From positions 124,001 to 188,000 of the forward strand of contig CAWEQO010000018.1 of NCBI GenBank assembly GCA_963811225.1: 64,000 nucleotides of DNA, read 5' to 3'. The position numbers and the translations under genes were made by a program. Below, one piece after another: positions 1 to 8,945 of the stretch; within the stretch, counting starts at the first letter, position 1, and each line of letters starts with the position of its first letter. The notes beneath the pieces were generated by a model. It was not told where the DNA came from. It ran no database searches and was given only the letters and a program-made list of their open reading frames with translations. This stretch comes from CAWEQO01 sp963811225 (GTDB lineage: Bacteria > Chloroflexota > Anaerolineae > Anaerolineales > Anaerolineaceae).

Positions 1-1
1 G

Positions 2-1246
2 GATGGCATCTTGAGCGATATCCGTTTCCAGGAAGGCGACACGGTGCCGGTCACTCAGGTGATTGCCGCGATCATGAGCGAGCAGGAACGGAAGAACTTC
101 TCTGCGAGTAAACCGGCAGCACCGACGGCTGCGGAATCGAAACCGGAAAGCAAGCCAACATCTACCCCATCCCCGGCTTCGTTTGCAGCAACGCCGCTGG
201 CGAAGCGCATGGCAGCGGTGGAAGGCGTCTCGTTGGACAGCCTGCCGGGCAGCGGCGCGGGCGGCAAGATCACCCGCGATGACGTGCGGCGCGAGATGAA
301 TGGTCATGTCAAAAAGAGTATGGGAGATGAGCAGCCGGTCCAGGCGCCGGCAGGAAAAGTACCCGCATCCCCGGCAGCGCGCGCGCTGGCGTTCGAACAT
401 GAGATCGATTTGGGAGATGTGCAAGGCACTGGCAAGCAAGGACGCGTGCAGGGATGGGATGTTGCCCAATATGCCCAGGGGTTGAAAGAAGCCCAGCGGC
501 AGCCGGTCAGCCCATCTGCCCAGGCGCCGGACTCGATCGCAAGCAGCGAGCAGGCCGGCGTGGAAGTGACTGCCCTGGAAGGGATGCGCAAGACGATCGC
601 CGAGCGAATGCAGGCCAGCTACCAACAGGCGCCGCACATTTTCATGGACGTGGAGATTGATATGAGTCGGGCTCTGGACCTGCGCGCCGCTCTCAACCCG
701 CGCCAGCCGTCGGGGCGACAGCCCATTTCGCTGACCGCCCTGATCGTGCGGGCCTGCGCGCTGGCGCTGTGCGACCAACCGCTGCTAAACAGTCACTTTG
801 TCAACGGCCAAATCCGGCGCTTCGATCAGATCAACGTTGGCATCGCCGTGGCGCTCGAGACCGGGCTGATTGTGCCGGTGATTCATGAAGCCGACCGGCA
901 GGGTTTGAACGGCCTGGGAGATGCCGTGGCCGAGCTGAGCCGGAAAGCCCGCGAGGGCACACTGCGCCCGGACGATGTGACCGGCGGTACTTTCACCATT
1001 TCGAACCTGGGCATGTTCGGCATCGACCACTTCACAGCCATCCTCAACCCCCCGCAGGTGGGCATCCTGGCAGTGGGGCGAGTGGCGCGGCGCTTCGTGC
1101 CCGATGTAAATGACCAGCCGGTGGCGCGCTCACTCATGAACGTCTCGCTCTCCGCCGATCATCGAGTGATTGACGGGCTGGTGGGGGCGCGGTTCCTGAG
1201 CGCATTGAAGAATTACATGGAGAATCCGAACTTGATGGTGGAATAG
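2..1246 (+). CDS. Dihydrolipoamide acyltransferase (E2) of a 2-oxo acid dehydrogenase complex, 5' end missing
   Basis: E2 core subunit that transfers an acyl group from lipoyl-lysine to CoA in a pyruvate or branched-chain 2-oxo acid dehydrogenase complex. The frame is already open at base 2, and the first residues (DGILSDIRFQEGDTV) are the last strands of a lipoyl domain, so the lipoyl lysine lies outside the window. Counting from the TTG at 11, two peripheral-subunit-binding (E3-binding) domains follow at about residues 58-94 and 117-152, each with a G-x-G-x-x-G-R/K-type end, separated by Ala/Pro/Ser/Lys-rich linkers. The catalytic domain runs from about 187 to the end and contains the DHRVIDG active-site motif near residue 383. 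Two tandem binding domains are unusual, since one is the norm. The substrate cannot be told from the sequence; E1 and E3 genes would be expected upstream. Confidence 0.93.
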   Translation, partial: DGILSDIRFQEGDTVPVTQVIAAIMSEQERKNFSASKPAAPTAAESKPESKPTSTPSPASFAATPLAKRMAAVEGVSLDSLPGSGAGGKITRDDVRREMNGHVKKSMGDEQPVQAPAGKVPASPAARALAFEHEIDLGDVQGTGKQGRVQGWDVAQYAQGLKEAQRQPVSPSAQAPDSIASSEQAGVEVTALEGMRKTIAERMQASYQQAPHIFMDVEIDMSRALDLRAALNPRQPSGRQPISLTALIVRACALALCDQPLLNSHFVNGQIRRFDQINVGIAVALETGLIVPVIHEADRQGLNGLGDAVAELSRKAREGTLRPDDVTGGTFTISNLGMFGIDHFTAILNPPQVGILAVGRVARRFVPDVNDQPVARSLMNVSLSADHRVIDGLVGARFLSALKNYMENPNLMVE

Positions 1247-1249
1247 GCA

Positions 1250-1540
1250 ATGGCAAAAATTCAAGCAATGCAAAGTTTTCAAGGAAAACCAACCGGCGAA
1301 GTTTACCAGGCTGTGCTGAAGGCAGCGCCGAAGGCCGGCTTAGAGGTATGGAAGCGGCGGGATATCGCCTGGCTGGTGATGGTCCGCAGCGGAGCAGGTG
1401 GCAAGGGGATCGACGGCAATATCAGTGTGCGCCCGGGGGGGCAGGTGACCGTTGCCCTGAGCGCCGGCGAGATGAGCGAGGATGACCTGCAAGCTCGTGC
1501 CGGGGCAGTATTCGAGGAATTGAGTACGATATTAGGATGA
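1250..1540 (+). CDS. Small conserved-looking protein of unknown function
   Basis: A 96-residue protein starting 3 bases after the E2 stop and overlapping the next gene by 4 bases (ATGA), so it is almost certainly cotranslated with both. It has no signal peptide, membrane helix or cysteine. The middle is rich in Gly and hydrophobic residues (AWLVMVRSGAGGKG), followed by an acidic C-terminal helix, which suggests a small alpha/beta fold. I do not recognise the family. Its position says only that it belongs to the transcript of the dehydrogenase complex. Confidence 0.7.
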   Translation: MAKIQAMQSFQGKPTGEVYQAVLKAAPKAGLEVWKRRDIAWLVMVRSGAGGKGIDGNISVRPGGQVTVALSAGEMSEDDLQARAGAVFEELSTILG

Positions 1541-2373
1541 GAAAAGTGGAAGACGCTGCCAACACACCGGATGACCTGTGCCGGCTTAAAGGGCTGGTGA
1601 TCGACATGGATGGGGTATTGTGGAAGGGCGACCAGCCTCTTCCAGGGCTGGACCGTTTCTTCGGTATACTCCGCCGCAGGGGAATCCGCTTTATGCTGGC
1701 AACCAACAATAACACCAAAAGCCCGCTGGGGTTTGCCGAAAAAGCCAGGTCGATGGGTATTTTCGTCGAACCGGAAGAGGTGGTCACCGCCACGACAGCC
1801 ACCATTCATTATCTGTGTGATCGCTACCCTTCCGGCACGCGCCTGTATGTCGTTGGAGAAAGGCCGCTCAAGCAGCAGTTAGAGCAGGCGGGGTTTGTTG
1901 TTGTTGATAGCGACGTGGCTGCAGTTGTGGCTGCACTGGACCGGGACCTGAACTACGAAATGATCAAGCGCGCTACGCTGCTAATCCGGGCGGGCGCAGA
2001 CTTTATCGGCCCCAACCCAGACTTAATTTATCCCACTCCTGAAGGGCTGGCGCCGGGAAGCGGTATGGTACTGGCAGCATTGGAGGCAACCACCGGCTGC
2101 AAGCCGAAAATTATGGGGAAGCCCGAAGTTAGAATGTTTCTGATCGCGCTCGAACGGATGCGGCTGGCGCCACACCAATGCGCTTCGCTTGGCGACCGGC
2201 TGGATACCGATATCGCCGGAGGGCAGAGGTCCGGGTTGAAATCGATCCTGGTGATGAGCGGGGTAACCGGTCCGGCAGAATTAGCCGCAAGCGCTATCCA
2301 CCCGGATTGGGTATTTACCGGGATCGATGCCCTTGCTGATGCGCTGAATTGCGGTGATAACTGTTTGAATTAG
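1537..2373 (+). CDS. HAD-superfamily hydrolase, NagD/4-nitrophenylphosphatase type
   Basis: A phosphatase of the haloacid dehalogenase superfamily, class IIA. Motif I is DMDGVLW at residues 23-29 (nucleophile Asp23 and acid/base Asp25). Motif II is the Thr in ATNNNT near residue 56. The motif III lysine is in GKPEVRMF, and motif IV is GDRLDTDIAGG near residue 227. The C2-type cap between motifs II and III and the 278-residue length fit NagD, AraL or glycerol-3-phosphate/2-phosphoglycolate phosphatases. Its ATG overlaps the TGA of the preceding small gene. The exact substrate is not visible; this group usually acts on small sugar or polyol phosphates as a metabolite-repair enzyme. Confidence 0.88.
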   Translation: MRKVEDAANTPDDLCRLKGLVIDMDGVLWKGDQPLPGLDRFFGILRRRGIRFMLATNNNTKSPLGFAEKARSMGIFVEPEEVVTATTATIHYLCDRYPSGTRLYVVGERPLKQQLEQAGFVVVDSDVAAVVAALDRDLNYEMIKRATLLIRAGADFIGPNPDLIYPTPEGLAPGSGMVLAALEATTGCKPKIMGKPEVRMFLIALERMRLAPHQCASLGDRLDTDIAGGQRSGLKSILVMSGVTGPAELAASAIHPDWVFTGIDALADALNCGDNCLN

Positions 2374-2416
2374 AAAAAGGGGCAAACGGTACCCGAATCG
2401 GGTAGTTACCGCTCAA

Positions 2417-2779
2417 TTACAACCTTGAGGTCGAAGGCGCCAGTTGATTTGCCCGCTCTAACATAGAGGTTAGTAGATTGATCAATTCGGCGCAGATCAG
2501 GCGGATGCGCACCAGGTGCGACATCTGCTGTCGAGTGATAGGGTCGTCTCCAATGATCAACCGGATGGTTTTCTTTTCGACTTTTTCAATCAGTATGCGC
2601 GCTGCCGATAGGATCAGCGCCAATTGTGACTTGACTTCAGTTGCGGATTTGAGTGTTTCCTGGGCCCTCTCGAATCCCCCTAGCAGATCGCGGTTATACG
2701 GACTCCCTAACTGGTCTGCACGCTGTACGGCTTCTTGAATGAGCCGCAGCGCATTCTCTTGATTTTGTAAACTTGCCAT
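2417..2779 (-). CDS. Helical protein of unknown function
   Basis: A 120-residue protein read leftward. I placed the start at 2779 (MASLQNQ) because AAGGTGGGATGG lies just upstream as a ribosome binding site; a longer frame exists but its N-terminus looks unstructured. The protein is almost entirely heptad-like helix, rich in Leu, Ile, Arg, Glu and Gln, with no cysteine and no membrane segment, so a helical bundle or coiled-coil fold is likely. It converges with the HAD gene and is divergent from the acetamidase. On its strand a TATAAT-like box is seen at 2875-2880. I do not recognise the family. Confidence 0.6.
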   Translation of the reverse strand: MASLQNQENALRLIQEAVQRADQLGSPYNRDLLGGFERAQETLKSATEVKSQLALILSAARILIEKVEKKTIRLIIGDDPITRQQMSHLVRIRLICAELINLLTSMLERANQLAPSTSRL

Positions 2780-2932
2780 TCCATCCCACCTTAACAATAA
2801 GTATTTCCTTCCATACCGATAAACCGGGCTTTTGATCCCCCTGGCCTCGGAAAAAGGTTCCTGATTCAAAACTTATTATATCGCATCCGTTCTCTTTTCG
2901 TCTAATTCTGGAAACAATGGAAGGAGCTTTCA

Positions 2933-3847
2933 ATGGCGATCACCACCTATGCCCCCACCCGGTACTATAACACCTTTGGCCCGCACGAACCTGTGATCTG
3001 GTTGGAACCCGGCGATACGCTGGTTACGACTACGCTGGACGCGCATGGCTTTGACGCGGATGGGGAAGCCCGATCCCACCGCCCGAACCCCCTGACCGGT
3101 CCGTTTGGCGTGCGCAGCGCCAGGCCGGGGGACGTACTCAAAGTGCACTTGCTTCACTTGACCCCCAATCGTTCTCACGGATTTAGCTATCGCAACCTGC
3201 GCGGCAATATCGTGCCGCCTGCCTTCGTGCCTTTCTTGCCGCCACGTGAAGAAGTGCGCTGGCAGGTCGACTTGGAAGCAGGGGTAACTCGTCCGGAAGA
3301 CCCACCTAAACACCTGCGTGATTTCACCGTCCCCCTCCTGCCGGTATTGGGCTGCATCGGCGTCGCCCCATCGCTGGAGCAGTCGATCACCTCGTATACC
3401 TGCGGCAACTTTGGCGGCAATATCAATTCGATCTCGATCGCTGCGGGAGCTACCCTCTATCTCCCGGTTTTCGTCGAGGGCGCCCTGCTTTTCATCGGAG
3501 ATGGGCACGCAGCCCAGTCCCACGGCGAGATCGCCGGGACGGGGATCGAGGTGTCGCTGGATGTTGCTCTAGAAGTTGATTTGGTATACGGCAGCCAAAT
3601 ATCCATGCCGCGTGGCGAGAATGAAATCCAGCGCTTCACGATTGGCATCGATCGCACACTAGAGACAGCCTTACAGCAAGCGGTTGGTGAAATGATCGTC
3701 TGGCTGCAGGACGACCCAGGCTTAAGCGTGGATGAAGCGTGCATGCTGCTTGGGCAGGTGGCCCAGTTCGAAGTGGGGAACGTCGTCAGCCCATCATATT
3801 CGATGGGCTGTAAACTAGATAAGGCGTTGTTGGTGGAACATTCTTAA
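2933..3847 (+). CDS. Acetamidase/formamidase family protein
   Basis: Enzyme of the FmdA/AmdA family, which hydrolyses formamide, acetamide or similar short amides to ammonia and the acid. The family is recognisable from the N-terminal PGDTLVTTTLDA strand, the Pro-Gly-Asp-rich PFGVRSARPGDVLKVHL block (about residues 56-72), the central NFGGNINS segment and the GDGHAAQSHGEIAGTGIE block (about 186-203), which carries the metal-binding His/Asp/Glu residues of this family. The 304-residue length is normal. An AAGGAG ribosome binding site precedes the ATG. It appears monocistronic. Substrate is inferred from family only. Confidence 0.9.
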   Translation: MAITTYAPTRYYNTFGPHEPVIWLEPGDTLVTTTLDAHGFDADGEARSHRPNPLTGPFGVRSARPGDVLKVHLLHLTPNRSHGFSYRNLRGNIVPPAFVPFLPPREEVRWQVDLEAGVTRPEDPPKHLRDFTVPLLPVLGCIGVAPSLEQSITSYTCGNFGGNINSISIAAGATLYLPVFVEGALLFIGDGHAAQSHGEIAGTGIEVSLDVALEVDLVYGSQISMPRGENEIQRFTIGIDRTLETALQQAVGEMIVWLQDDPGLSVDEACMLLGQVAQFEVGNVVSPSYSMGCKLDKALLVEHS

Positions 3848-4071
3848 TGATCCTGGGTGTGCTGCCCTTATCGCTGAAAGCAAGCCCATGGCCATCATAT
3901 CCTCAGGGATGTTTTATGAAACTTGAAACAGTGTGAACGCTATACTTCCCAAGCTTTACTGCAGGATCACAATATTGCCTATTGAAGATAAGATTTATCT
4001 TATATATAATGAATATAGCTGCTCAGGCAGCGGCGTTCTTCAGTGATCCTTTAAATGTAGGAGGGTTTTCT

Positions 4072-6810
4072 ATGAAAGTACTTTCCCGGATCCTCATCTC
4101 CATCCTCAAACTTCTCCATGCGATCCTCAAGCTGATTGAGGATTGGTTGAAAGGCAGGCATCCCGTCCCCGCCGGCCCGGTCATTACTCAGGTGGACCCG
4201 TTCGAGGCCTTCCCCGGCGACGTGATCGACCTTCACGGCAGCGGCTTTGCCGCCGCACTGGACGGTAACATCGTGACCGTCGGCGGGCAGCTCGCCCGGG
4301 TGATCCGCGCCGAGGCGACGAAGCTTAAAGTGATCGTCAGCCTCGACGCGCAAGATGGTCCGGTCACCGTGCAGACCGGCGGGCTGACCGCCAACAGCCC
4401 ACAAGATTTCAAAGCCAAACCATATCCCACCCCCGGCTCCGGAGAAGACGGCCCACCCTCCTACTTTGAAGGTGGACCCAACTTGCAGCCAGGCGACCTG
4501 CCCTCCACCGGCGCCATGCCCGTGCTGGTGGTGCTGGTCAACCCAACGGACATCGCTCCGGCGAACCCAACCAACGCTCGCAACGATGTCGTCGACCGCT
4601 GGAACACCGTTCACACGTTTTACGACCAGGTCAGCTTTGCGACGCTCGACGTGCAGGTGGACGTAACCACCTCCTGGCAGCCGCTGCTGAAAAACTGGAG
4701 CTACTATCACGACACCGCCGGCAACAACATCAAGCAGTCGGTGCTCGACCAGCTCACCGCCGAGGCGGCCCAGATCGCGGTCAACGACGGCAAGAACCTG
4801 GACAATTACGGAATGATGGCGGTAGTAGTGTTCCTCAACGGCGCTTTCATCCGCGCCTGGGGCGGCTGGTCGAAGCAGAACTTCAACTACACCGACGCGC
4901 CCAGCAGCACCAACATCAACATCTCCGCCAACCACGCGGTCAACCTGCTGGCCATCCAGGAGTCGGCCAACTGGGGGCGCTTTGCCCACGAAACCGGCCA
5001 CAACCTGATCGCTGCGCCATCCTTCCAGGACGGGACAGTAGGCACCGCCACCCTGGGCGAGGATGTTTACAGCAGCGACCTGGTGGATTCGTCCGCCGCC
5101 ACCGCCCAGTCGTTCGACATTATGGGCGACCATGACCGCCACCCATGTTTCTCGGCCTACCACATGACCCGCTTGGGCTACTACGACGGCAGCAACGTGA
5201 TCGATTTGCAGTGGGACCGCAATGCCTTCTCGCAGAGCTTTGATATTGTGGCGCACGGCCTGGCCAAGAACACCATGGTCGGCCGCTGCCACACCATCCG
5301 CATCAAAGTCTCCGATGGCCTGTACTACTACATCGAGGCCCGCCAGCGCCCCGGCGCCACAGCGCAGGTGTTCGATGACAATATCCCCATCGGCAGCGCG
5401 CCCAATCAGGGCGGCATTGTGGTTTATAAGGTGCTGATGGACACCATGAACAACAACCAGCAGACCCGCTTCATCACCCTGCTGCATGATCCGATCGTGC
5501 TAAAGCAGGGCGACAACGCCGTGGACCCGGCCCGCGATCTCACCATCACAGTCACCAACGACAGCCTGGCGGCCCGCCCGCTGGCGGCGCGCGTACAGGT
5601 TGCTTGGGCGCAGGTGATCTCCGACGATCCCAGCGGCGCATTCGACCTGACCGTCGAACCCTGGAACAGCAGTTACGAATCCCCCGACATCTGGATCGAC
5701 CGGGCCCCCTTCGGTTCGTTCGACCATCCAAACGACAGCCAGGGCCGCCCAACCGGCAACGGTGACAAGCCCAAGCCGTTGACCATCAATCAGTTCACCG
5801 CCCGAGTGCACAACCAGGGGGCAGCCGATGCCAGCAACGTCAAGGTCACCTTCTACGTGGTGACCCCGCCCGGCGTGGGCGACAACGGCAACTGGTCCCC
5901 GCTCTCCACCGTCACGGTGGCGAATATCGCTCAGAACAGTTTTCAGAATGTAATGACCAACTGGGTGCCGGTGGTGGGGCAGCATACTTGCCTGCGCGCT
6001 TTCGCTTCGCAGCAGCTGGGCGAAGTCAGCGGCGGAAACAACTGGGCGCAAGAGAATGTCTTCGACTTTGAAGCCCCCGCTTCAATCCCCGAGCCGCAGA
6101 TCATCCAGATCGCCGTGCGCAACCCGCGCAAGGAAAAATCGCTGGTGTACGTGACGCTGAAAAACGTGCCCTACGGCTATGTGGTGCAGTTCCCGCACCA
6201 ATGGTTGATGATGGACGCCTTGGAGGAGCGGGCGCTGGAAATGGTGGTGGTCCCGCACCTGGACATCTCTGCCTATGAGAACGCCGACAAGCAGGAAGGC
6301 CGCACGCGCCGGGCAGCCGAGGTGCGTGTGACCGGCTATGTGCCGCGTGAGTATGTCGACGAGCAGACCGCCGGGCAGATCGTTGGCTCGACCATGGCGC
6401 ATATTGGCGGGATCATGGCGCGCGTGACGCCCAAGCACCACGCCAACATCGAGCTGGCCCCCAACCGCGAATACCCACCCGCCAACCCATACCTGGGCGT
6501 GGTCGGCGCAGTGGTCCCGGCACGCGAGAATGAGAAAGTGACCGTGTACTTAACCGACCCGGACGACTGCCAGTGGGTGATCGAGCGCGCCACCGGCCCG
6601 CAGGGCGGCTTCAGTGCGGTGTTCGACCTGACGACCCCGCCGACGCTCGACACGCTGCCCTGGCAGAAGACTCCGGATGGTATGCCGGAGCGCCCGGCCG
6701 GGGTGTATAAGCCGCTGAGCGGGACGTATAAGGCGCAGGCTTTCCTGATCAACTCCCCCAACCTGGCTCAGGCAGAGTCGGCGATCGTTGAAATTGAGAA
6801 AAAGTTTTGA
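4072..6810 (+). CDS. M6-like zinc metalloprotease with N-terminal TIG domain and CARDB-like domain
   Basis: A 912-residue protein. The start at 4072 (MKVLSRILI) is preceded by GGAGG; an ATG at 3982 is in frame but has no ribosome binding site. Residues 1-30 form a Leu/Ile/Lys amphipathic helix rather than a clean signal peptide. An IPT/TIG-like beta domain follows (about 40-125). The protease domain contains HETGH at 306-310 (HExxH zinc site) and a downstream FDIMGDH with Met351, then the S/A-x-H-M-T-x-L-G-Y segment typical of M6 peptidases such as immune inhibitor A. A CARDB-like adhesion domain lies near 570-660, and further beta-rich domains complete the protein. It probably degrades extracellular or surface protein, but the export route is unclear. 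Confidence 0.82.
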   Translation: MKVLSRILISILKLLHAILKLIEDWLKGRHPVPAGPVITQVDPFEAFPGDVIDLHGSGFAAALDGNIVTVGGQLARVIRAEATKLKVIVSLDAQDGPVTVQTGGLTANSPQDFKAKPYPTPGSGEDGPPSYFEGGPNLQPGDLPSTGAMPVLVVLVNPTDIAPANPTNARNDVVDRWNTVHTFYDQVSFATLDVQVDVTTSWQPLLKNWSYYHDTAGNNIKQSVLDQLTAEAAQIAVNDGKNLDNYGMMAVVVFLNGAFIRAWGGWSKQNFNYTDAPSSTNINISANHAVNLLAIQESANWGRFAHETGHNLIAAPSFQDGTVGTATLGEDVYSSDLVDSSAATAQSFDIMGDHDRHPCFSAYHMTRLGYYDGSNVIDLQWDRNAFSQSFDIVAHGLAKNTMVGRCHTIRIKVSDGLYYYIEARQRPGATAQVFDDNIPIGSAPNQGGIVVYKVLMDTMNNNQQTRFITLLHDPIVLKQGDNAVDPARDLTITVTNDSLAARPLAARVQVAWAQVISDDPSGAFDLTVEPWNSSYESPDIWIDRAPFGSFDHPNDSQGRPTGNGDKPKPLTINQFTARVHNQGAADASNVKVTFYVVTPPGVGDNGNWSPLSTVTVANIAQNSFQNVMTNWVPVVGQHTCLRAFASQQLGEVSGGNNWAQENVFDFEAPASIPEPQIIQIAVRNPRKEKSLVYVTLKNVPYGYVVQFPHQWLMMDALEERALEMVVVPHLDISAYENADKQEGRTRRAAEVRVTGYVPREYVDEQTAGQIVGSTMAHIGGIMARVTPKHHANIELAPNREYPPANPYLGVVGAVVPARENEKVTVYLTDPDDCQWVIERATGPQGGFSAVFDLTTPPTLDTLPWQKTPDGMPERPAGVYKPLSGTYKAQAFLINSPNLAQAESAIVEIEKKF

Positions 6811-6854
6811 GTGATCACGAGTTAGTTCTTCGGTTACGGCTAAATTAGCTTTCC

Positions 6855-6903
6855 CTGTTCGGGCGGCGGGCTGTGCACCCATGTGCAGCCGCCGCCCGAG
6901 CAG
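6855..6903. terminator. Strong GC-rich hairpin between convergent genes
   Basis: The arms at 6855-6873 and 6886-6903 pair over about 18 bases with one G-U pair and one bulged G, and the loop itself contains GCAC/GTGC complementarity. It sits between the end of the metalloprotease gene and the end of the MscS gene, as expected for a shared terminator. No T tract follows on either strand, so rho-independent function is not certain. Confidence 0.5.
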
Positions 6904-7032
6904 CCTTACGGCCCTTGAGCAGAGCCTTCCCGGCAAAGAGCAGCAGCCCGCCCCCCTTATTCGAAACATGGTGAAGCTCCGCTTGCCTACAAAGTGGCCG
7001 CGCCACCGCCCCCCAATCCATCAGACGAGTAG

Positions 7033-8553
7033 TTAGTCCACCTGGGCAGTCGACCCATTCCCGGATCCTGAACTGTTCTTCTTTGTCGTCTCCATCTTCG
7101 GGATGGTCGACTCCTGACCGTTTCGGATTGCCAGGTAAGAGGGAGACATGATCTCTACCCCACCTCGGTTAAACTCATCTAAAATGTTTTCGTGCAGTTT
7201 TGAATAGGTAATCACCATCTTGCTGGCCTTATCGGTATAGGCATTCAGCTCGTAGGAAACGTAAGAATCATCCAGACTGGTTTTTAGCACAAACGGGGAC
7301 GGATATTTCAGAATATAACGCGTTTTTCGGGCCGCCTGTACCATCAGTTGGTCGACTTTACGCCAGGGCACATCGTATCCGATCGTGACCGTCGTATGCA
7401 GAATCAGCCCATCTGTTTTTCCCTCGGCGCTGTAGTTTTGCACCTGACTTTGCACCACCATTGAATTTGGAAGAGTGACCATCACATTCTTGATCGTTTG
7501 GATGCGGGTCACCAGCAGCGTCCGTTCGGTGACATCGCCAACCGTGTCTGCCACCTGCACCCGATCCCCAACCCGCAGCCCGCGAGTATAGGTCAGGACG
7601 ATCCCGGAGACAATATTGCTGGCGACAGAAGAAGAACCGATCGACAACAAGAAACCAATAAAGATTGAGATCCCTTTGAAGACGGGCGAAGATGATCCGG
7701 GAATATAGGGGAAGGCTGCGACCAGGGCAAACGCGATGACCAGGAGCTTGAGCAGCTGGTAGGTCGGCTCCACCAATTCCTGATGGAGCGGGTTGACCAG
7801 AATCTTTCCCTTCCCAATCGCATCGTAGAAGAACCTCATCACCTTAAAGATCAGCCAGGTCAGAAAGCTGATCGCGGCCAACATGAGCAGATTGGGAAGG
7901 ATGCTCCGGAGCCCTTCCCACACAGACAACCCCACGTCAGACACAACCAGACCAACCGCCTGAGAAATGCCGCTGGTTAAGGTGTAAAGGCTGAGGATGA
8001 TGAAAAGGCTGGTGGACACCAGTAAAAACAGCAGCACAAACTGGACGGCATTGAGAAACTGGATGAATGCTTTTGCGATCTGCGCTCTGGTGAGAAGATC
8101 GAGATCTTGAATACGAATGGTCCGGAAATGGTAATGCTCCCAATCTCCAATTCGCAGGTACAACGAGGCAAAGAGCCTTTTTATGACGGCGATCAGGAGT
8201 AAAAGCAGCAGAACCACAAAGATCGCTTCGACATCATCCAGAATTGAAAGGCTTTTTCCCCGCCACAGCTCTTCCAGATGGAACCCAAAAACCTGCGCCA
8301 AACCGCGGTCTGGCGTAGGTTCCAGTTGGAACAAAACGGCTAGGGCAGCGCTCAGGCCCCCTAACAGCATGAGTTGTATCGCCCAACGGAAAACGAGCCT
8401 GGAAGATTGACTCTGGACAGCTACCTTTTTGGGTTGGATGATCAATTGGTAGAGCCGGGTCTGTCTGAAAAAAACGAGCAGCAGGATCGCAAGGAAAAGA
8501 GCCGTAATCCAACTGATGTTAATATCATCCGTTCTTAATAATACTGTGGGCAT
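7033..8553 (-). CDS. Mechanosensitive ion channel of the MscS family
   Basis: A 506-residue membrane protein. The N-terminal half has several hydrophobic helices. The pore-lining helix and beta domain of MscS are clear in the middle: FLLSIGSSSVASNIVSGIVL is followed by RGLRVGDRVQVADTVGDV, then TRIQTIKNVMVTLPNSMVV. A cytoplasmic alpha/beta domain and a short Ser/Gly-rich tail close the protein. It is larger than minimal MscS (about 286 residues) because of extra N-terminal helices, like plant-type and MscM-like members. Likely role: release of solutes on hypo-osmotic shock. It is transcribed alone, divergent from acr3. Confidence 0.9.
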   Translation of the reverse strand: MPTVLLRTDDINISWITALFLAILLLVFFRQTRLYQLIIQPKKVAVQSQSSRLVFRWAIQLMLLGGLSAALAVLFQLEPTPDRGLAQVFGFHLEELWRGKSLSILDDVEAIFVVLLLLLLIAVIKRLFASLYLRIGDWEHYHFRTIRIQDLDLLTRAQIAKAFIQFLNAVQFVLLFLLVSTSLFIILSLYTLTSGISQAVGLVVSDVGLSVWEGLRSILPNLLMLAAISFLTWLIFKVMRFFYDAIGKGKILVNPLHQELVEPTYQLLKLLVIAFALVAAFPYIPGSSSPVFKGISIFIGFLLSIGSSSVASNIVSGIVLTYTRGLRVGDRVQVADTVGDVTERTLLVTRIQTIKNVMVTLPNSMVVQSQVQNYSAEGKTDGLILHTTVTIGYDVPWRKVDQLMVQAARKTRYILKYPSPFVLKTSLDDSYVSYELNAYTDKASKMVITYSKLHENILDEFNRGGVEIMSPSYLAIRNGQESTIPKMETTKKNSSGSGNGSTAQVD

Positions 8554-8878
8554 CAGGGTTCCTCTCGGAGTTGAGTTATCCTTCGTGCAGCCGTTCCCCC
8601 CTGAATCCCCTATTAAGTATTGCTAAAATGCCGGGAAGATGTTGAGTATAACTATACTAACATGGTCTTATATTACCAGCCACCTGCAGAAATAACAACT
8701 CTGGTCTCCTAAATCGTGAACTTCGCTGCTATCTGATCCATTGTCTTCAAAAGAAGCCTCGTCTGGACGACTGCCGGCAGGCGTTGCGCGCAGGCACGCA
8801 GCCACCGGCTGCACCGACCCGGAAGCCGGCCCCTTCCATTAGTGTACAACCTAATCCCCCAACATGTGACATTCGTCA
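8554..8878. other. Intergenic region upstream of the mscS-like gene, no gene seen
   Basis: About 325 bases between two divergent genes. An AGTATA-AC-TATACT palindrome lies near 8645-8660 and may be part of the leftward promoter. No convincing small gene or RNA was recognised. The rightward acr3 promoter begins directly after this stretch. Confidence 0.4.
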
Positions 8879-8907
8879 TTGAGCCGCTATCGAACAATGG
8901 ATATAAT
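8879..8907 (+). promoter_or_regulatory. Promoter of the acr3 arsenite exporter gene
   Basis: A sigma-70-type promoter: -35 TTGAGC at 8879-8884, a 17-base spacer, and a perfect TATAAT at 8902-8907. The -10 box runs into the palindromic operator at 8906-8925, so a bound repressor would block polymerase. Confidence 0.7.
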
Positions 8908-8925
8908 ATTCACAATCTTGAATAT
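8906..8925. promoter_or_regulatory. ArsR-type operator, copy 1 (acr3)
   Basis: Perfect palindrome ATATTCA-N6-TGAATAT overlapping the last bases of the acr3 -10 box. The same arms with the same 6-base spacing occur at 29100-29119 and 29868-29887, beside an ArsR-family regulator gene. Binding by that ArsR is inferred. Confidence 0.75.
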
Positions 8926-8945
8926 TTCTCATAAGTGAGTGATCA

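Noticed and set aside
4051..5487. A 478-codon frame antisense to the metalloprotease gene.
   Set aside because: It mirrors the GC-rich third positions of the true gene, has low-complexity His/Val/Gly composition and no ribosome binding site.
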